From: an uncultured Armatimonadota bacterium
GTDB taxonomy: Bacteria; Armatimonadota; UBA5829; DTJY01
Reading direction: 5' to 3'
Assembly (NCBI GenBank): GCA_937875395.1
Contig: CALNCU010000057.1
Location: forward strand, 1-9,104
DNA: 9,104 bases
In this document: positions 6,191 through 9,104 of the stretch, piece after piece
Position numbering within the stretch: position 1 is the stretch's first letter
Layout of the letters: the number at the start of each line of letters is the position of its first letter
Translations under genes and position numbers: made by a program
The notes under the pieces: model-generated
What the model saw: the letters and a program-made list of their open reading frames with translations, nothing else
Told to the model about the DNA's origin: nothing
The model's database searches: none

Positions 6191-6226
6191 AAGAGGGACG
6201 GCGCATGTACGCCGCCCCTCTTTTTT
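6191..6226 (+). terminator. Rho-independent terminator after purA
   Basis: Stem AAGAGGGACGGCG (6191-6203) pairs with CGCCGCCCCTCTT (6210-6222) with a single A/C mismatch and a 6-base loop, followed by a run of T at 6221-6226. It starts 22 bases after the purA stop. On the opposite strand the stem lacks a good U tract, so it mainly serves purA, although the acetyltransferase genes converge on it. Confidence 0.93.
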
Positions 6227-6324
6227 ATTTGTGCAAACCAAACATACCCAGCCAGGTTAATTTTGATGGGAGAAGGCTTTGGCTCGCGGGCCGCAAAGTG
6301 CAAAGCTCCCTCCGCTATATAGAC

Positions 6325-7416
6325 CTATACATGATCCAGCATGGGGATATAAAACTCCAGGGCGCCGGGCAGCCCAAAGAGACGCCTCACCATATCCGGC
6401 TCAGAGAGTTCAACAATCTTGCCGGAGGATTCGCCGGTAACACATGCCCGTCCGCCGGAGAGATTTACCGTAGCACACTCCCCCGTCTCCAATATCTTAA
6501 ATGTTACGGCGCCTTCAGACGGAATCCCCAGTCTCTCCCGCTTTGCATACAATTGATTGCTAAAGAATTCCAGCGTTCCCTTAAGATTTAGAATCTTCAG
6601 TGAGACATACGGATACCAACCCCATGATTCTGATGTAGCATATAAGGCATGGGAGAGAGCGTTCTCTTCAAGCAGCCGGTGGATAATTATTTCATCTAAC
6701 CTGCACTCCCGGATTACCCGGGACAGGAGTGCGGGAACGGCGGATGCCGCCCCGCCCACTTCGGCCATGCATCTGCCGCCAGCCTTGTTAAAAAGGATTA
6801 CGTAGGCGGCTCCACTGCCGCCATTAGCAATAAAAGTCTCCGCATCCGCTCTCTCAAGCATGGCCTTGTAATCTGCCGGTGTGCGCACCACCCTTTGAGG
6901 CTCTGCATCATGGAGAGAGATGACTGTATCAAGGAATGATTGTTCCCCATTATACCTTGTAACCATAGAATCTGTATTGTCTGCAGACCTTGGGGTGACG
7001 CTGTATGCAGTCTCGCAGCAGCATCTTTCATAGCCAAAGTGCAGGTACCTCTGGCGGTTGCCCCATAGAACAGCAAACGGATATCCGCGGCTGCGCATAA
7101 CATGGCTTGTATGCGTCATAAGCATGCGCATATGCCCCCGGCCCCGGAAATCAGGGTGTGTGGCTACTGCGCCTATGCCGCCTACGGTTATCTCCCGCCC
7201 GCCGGAGACCAGCCTGAGGGGATTGACCCTTACATGGCTTGCTATTCTTCCACCTTCCCGGATTATAAAGCAGCTCTCATAATCTACCCTCTCTCTTGCC
7301 CAGCGAGCAGGATAACGATGCTGGAAGAAGCCCTTGGGATGCCTGTAAGATTCCTCAAGAAAGCTCATCAGGTCTTCGTACTCATCTTCTTTTACAGTTG
7401 TGGGTGCGGAAATCAC
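6325..7416 (-). CDS. Eis-like GNAT acetyltransferase, paralog 1
   Basis: Acetyl-CoA-dependent N-acetyltransferase of 363 aa. The N-terminal GNAT domain (about 1-145) holds the acetyl-CoA loop VATHPDFRGRGHMRMLM (84-100) and a LWGNRQRYLHFGYE block, whose Y129 matches the general-acid tyrosine position of Eis enzymes. A middle region (about 150-275) is a degenerate second GNAT fold, and the C-terminal 275-363 looks like the sterol-carrier (SCP2-like) domain of the family. Start: GTG at 7416-7414 is preferred because a perfect AGGAGG ends 6 bases before it; the in-frame ATG at 7446 lies upstream of that site and has none of its own. Substrate is unknown; Eis relatives acetylate amines, including aminoglycosides. 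It is roughly 60-65% identical by eye to the next gene upstream and was formed by tandem duplication. It has no terminator of its own that I can see. Confidence 0.88.
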   Translation of the reverse strand: MISAPTTVKEDEYEDLMSFLEESYRHPKGFFQHRYPARWARERVDYESCFIIREGGRIASHVRVNPLRLVSGGREITVGGIGAVATHPDFRGRGHMRMLMTHTSHVMRSRGYPFAVLWGNRQRYLHFGYERCCCETAYSVTPRSADNTDSMVTRYNGEQSFLDTVISLHDAEPQRVVRTPADYKAMLERADAETFIANGGSGAAYVILFNKAGGRCMAEVGGAASAVPALLSRVIRECRLDEIIIHRLLEENALSHALYATSESWGWYPYVSLKILNLKGTLEFFSNQLYAKRERLGIPSEGAVTFKILETGECATVNLSGGRACVTGESSGKIVELSEPDMVRRLFGLPGALEFYIPMLDHV

Positions 7417-7551
7417 GTATTTCCTCCTGTGTTGTAAAATATGCAACGCATTTTATATATGTTCCAAAAAGATAAGATACTTACAACCAGCGTTCTGATC
7501 ATATGCGTAGGCACGGCGGGCACGGGAGTCTGCCTCGCTGAGTGGTACCGC
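7417..7551. other. Spacer between the two acetyltransferase genes
   Basis: On the minus strand, an AT-rich stretch (about 7435-7490) leads into an AGGAGG ribosome binding site at 7428-7423. The last 20 or so bases before paralog 1 match those before paralog 2, so the duplication included the start region. Just past the stop of each paralog a short pyrimidine-rich similarity (CCGCTATATA versus CCGCCTATATA on the plus strand) also persists. I see no convincing -35/-10 pair and no terminator here, consistent with read-through from paralog 2. Confidence 0.5.
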
Positions 7552-8646
7552 CTATATATGATCCGGCATGGGAACATAGAATTCAAGGGAGCCGGGAGTT
7601 CCAAAAAGGCGCCGGGCCATCTCCGGTTCGGAAAGTTCAACAACCTTGCCGCAGGGTTCACCGGTGATATGCGCTTTACTGCCGGAGAGTTCTACTGTGG
7701 CACATTCTCCCGTCTCCCGTATCTTAAATGTTACTGCGCCATCTGCCGGAATGCCAAGCTTCTCCCGTTTTGCACATAACTGGTCGCAGAAAAATTCCAG
7801 CGTCCTTTCAAGGTTTAGAACCTTCAAAGAGGTAAACGGCTGCCAATGCCATGAATCCGCTACTTCATATAGCGCGGCAGTCAGGGTACTCTCTTCAAAC
7901 GGACGGCAAACGTTTATTCCATCCAGGCCGCATTCACTGATTGCATGGGACAGTAGAGCAGGAACGGAGGATACATCTCCGCCCACTTCCGCCGTGCACC
8001 AGCCTCCCCTTCTGTTGAAGAGAGTTATATAAGCGGCGCTATTGCCAGAAAAAGAGATAAAAGTCTCTGTACCCGGCCGCTTGAGTTTATCCTTATGATC
8101 CTCCCGAGTGCGTGCAATGCTCTGAATCTCTGCTCCATGGATAGAAGCAACAGCATCAAGAAGGTCCTGCTCTCCATTATACTTTATTATATTTATGCCC
8201 GCATCTTTACTGCCAACAGACCTTGGCGTAATGTGGTATGCAGATTCGCAGCCGCATTTCTCATACCCAAAATGCAGGTACCTCTGGCGGTTGCCCCATA
8301 ATACGGCAAACGGATACCCCCGGCTGCGCATAACATCGCTCGTATGAGTCATGAGCGTGCGCATATGCCCCTGCCCGCGAAAGTCCGGGTGCGTGGCTAC
8401 CGACCCTATGCCTCCTATGGTTATCTCCCGCCCGTAGGAAACCAGTTGCATGGGATACACCCTTACATGGCTTGCTATCCGGCAATTTCGGATTATAAAA
8501 CTGTTTTCAAAATCCATTCGCTCTCTTGCCCAGCGGACAGGTAAGAACTGCTGGTAGAAACCTTTTGGATGCCCAAAAGACTCCTCAAGAAAGCCTATAA
8601 GATCTTCATACTCATCTTCTCTTACAGTTATGGGGGCGGAAATCAC
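7552..8646 (-). CDS. Eis-like GNAT acetyltransferase, paralog 2
   Basis: Paralog of the acetyltransferase just downstream, 364 aa with the same three-part layout. The acetyl-CoA loop is VATHPDFRGQGHMRTLM (83-99). The block PFAVLWGNRQRYLHFGYE is shared exactly, including Y128. Across residues 61-130 of the pair 61 of 70 positions agree; the middle domain is much more divergent, hinting at different substrates. The C-terminal SCP2-like part ends LEFYVPMPDHI, close to LEFYIPMLDHV in the paralog. Start is GTG at 8646-8644, 6 bases after AGGAGG, by the same logic as the paralog. It lies 52 bases after the MFS exporter stop and 135 bases before paralog 1, so all three are probably one transcription unit. 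A role in resistance or detoxification is inference. Confidence 0.88.
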   Translation of the reverse strand: MISAPITVREDEYEDLIGFLEESFGHPKGFYQQFLPVRWARERMDFENSFIIRNCRIASHVRVYPMQLVSYGREITIGGIGSVATHPDFRGQGHMRTLMTHTSDVMRSRGYPFAVLWGNRQRYLHFGYEKCGCESAYHITPRSVGSKDAGINIIKYNGEQDLLDAVASIHGAEIQSIARTREDHKDKLKRPGTETFISFSGNSAAYITLFNRRGGWCTAEVGGDVSSVPALLSHAISECGLDGINVCRPFEESTLTAALYEVADSWHWQPFTSLKVLNLERTLEFFCDQLCAKREKLGIPADGAVTFKIRETGECATVELSGSKAHITGEPCGKVVELSEPEMARRLFGTPGSLEFYVPMPDHI

Positions 8647-8698
8647 GTATTTCCTCCTGTGTTGCATAATGTAATATACTTCTTACAGCGGCACAGCC

Positions 8699-9104
8699 TT
8701 ATGATGCCTTACCTCCAACCCGCTCTCCTGCATTAAGAAACATTGGGGAGAGCAGAACGGCGGTAAGAGCACAGATAACAGAACCTATACGCATGGCGGC
8801 AGACGGGCTAAGGGCATTGGCAATTGCCCCTGCCTGAAGGCTCCCTATAGGGGCCATCCCTAAAAACATAAGCGTATATAGGCTCATAACCCTCCCTCTT
8901 ATGCTGTCCGACACAGAGGTCTGGATAAGAGTGTTTGTAAGCGCCATGTTGGTCATCATCCCCCATCCCATAAAGATCAGGAGCAGAAGAGAAAGCGGCC
9001 ATATGCGCGAATAGGAAAATAGTATCTGCATAACGCAAAACGTAATATTCCCTGTAAGGAGCAACTTTCCCTTCCATAAAAAATTACCAAGGGATGAGAG
9101 AGTA
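8699..9104 (-). CDS. MFS transporter (EntS / MFS_3-like exporter), C-terminal part only
   Basis: The reading frame is open to the right edge and gives the last 134 residues of a major facilitator protein; its start lies outside the window. Visible are about four hydrophobic helices and, between them, the loop SDSIRGRVMSLYTLMFLG followed by PIGSLQAGAIAN. This is typical of the 12-helix MFS_3 family that includes the enterobactin exporter EntS and related drug/H+ antiporters. The end is short and hydrophilic (NAGERVGGKAS) before TAA. It is the first visible gene of the leftward unit with the two acetyltransferases, spaced 52 bases from the next start. Substrate cannot be determined from the C-terminal half; efflux of a small molecule is the family expectation. 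Confidence 0.85.
   Translation of the reverse strand, partial: TLSSLGNFLWKGKLLLTGNITFCVMQILFSYSRIWPLSLLLLIFMGWGMMTNMALTNTLIQTSVSDSIRGRVMSLYTLMFLGMAPIGSLQAGAIANALSPSAAMRIGSVICALTAVLLSPMFLNAGERVGGKAS

Noticed and set aside
6265..6310. Possible terminator for the leftward acetyltransferase unit (GGCTTTG ... CAAAGC inverted arms)
   Set aside because: The arms pair imperfectly and no U tract follows on the minus strand, so I do not call a terminator.
7440..7490. Promoter for acetyltransferase paralog 1 in the AT-rich spacer
   Set aside because: TATAAA-like and TTGTAA/TTGGAA-like pieces exist on the minus strand but not at workable spacing.
7441..7779. Plus-strand open frame starting in the spacer between the acetyltransferases
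   Set aside because: Most of it is antisense to paralog 2, and there is no ribosome site before its ATG.
1..9104. CRISPR array, tRNA, insertion sequence or prophage signals
   Set aside because: No spaced repeat series, no cloverleaf-like stretch with a CCA end, and no transposase, integrase or terminal inverted repeats were seen.

Overview
The window is ordinary-density bacterial DNA of roughly balanced G+C. It holds eight protein-coding genes with Shine-Dalgarno sites, frequent GTG/TTG starts, consensus-like sigma-70 promoters and one clear rho-independent terminator. ATA and AGG codons are common. The murein hydrolase with signal peptide and the FtsEX pair point to a walled bacterium. The pseudopilin-like membrane protein resembles proteins I associate with deep-branching or poorly cultured phyla, but I cannot name the taxon from this sequence alone.

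Region 1 (1-3958, all minus strand) is a four-gene cell-envelope and division cluster, read right to left: ftsE, ftsX, a coiled-coil M23 (LytM/EnvC-like) murein hydrolase, and an S41 C-terminal processing protease that runs off the left edge. ftsE and ftsX overlap by 20 bases. In well-studied bacteria FtsEX uses ATP hydrolysis to activate exactly this type of coiled-coil periplasmic hydrolase at the septum, and S41 proteases often trim such envelope proteins. A good sigma-70 promoter sits upstream of ftsE. The start of the hydrolase gene carries a perfect 40-bp tandem duplication that copies its ribosome binding site and GTG start out of frame. This is the most striking structural oddity in the window.

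Region 2 (about 4000-6230, plus strand) has a divergently transcribed gene for a small membrane-anchored pseudopilin-like protein. It is followed by purA (adenylosuccinate synthetase), which has its own near-perfect extended -10 promoter, a leader of about 115 nt with an 11-bp hairpin, and a strong terminator downstream.

Region 3 (6325-9104, minus strand, converging on the purA terminator) has the C-terminal part of an MFS exporter entering from the right edge. It is followed by two tandem paralogous Eis-like GNAT acetyltransferases, about 60-65% identical by eye, with an identical 29-base start region. An exporter next to two acetyltransferases could be a detoxification or resistance cassette, but that is inference.

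I did not find a CRISPR array, transposase, tRNA or rRNA, or a convincing undescribed multi-gene system. The best leads are the duplicated translation start, the structured purA leader, the insertion in the protease PDZ domain, and the duplicated acetyltransferases.
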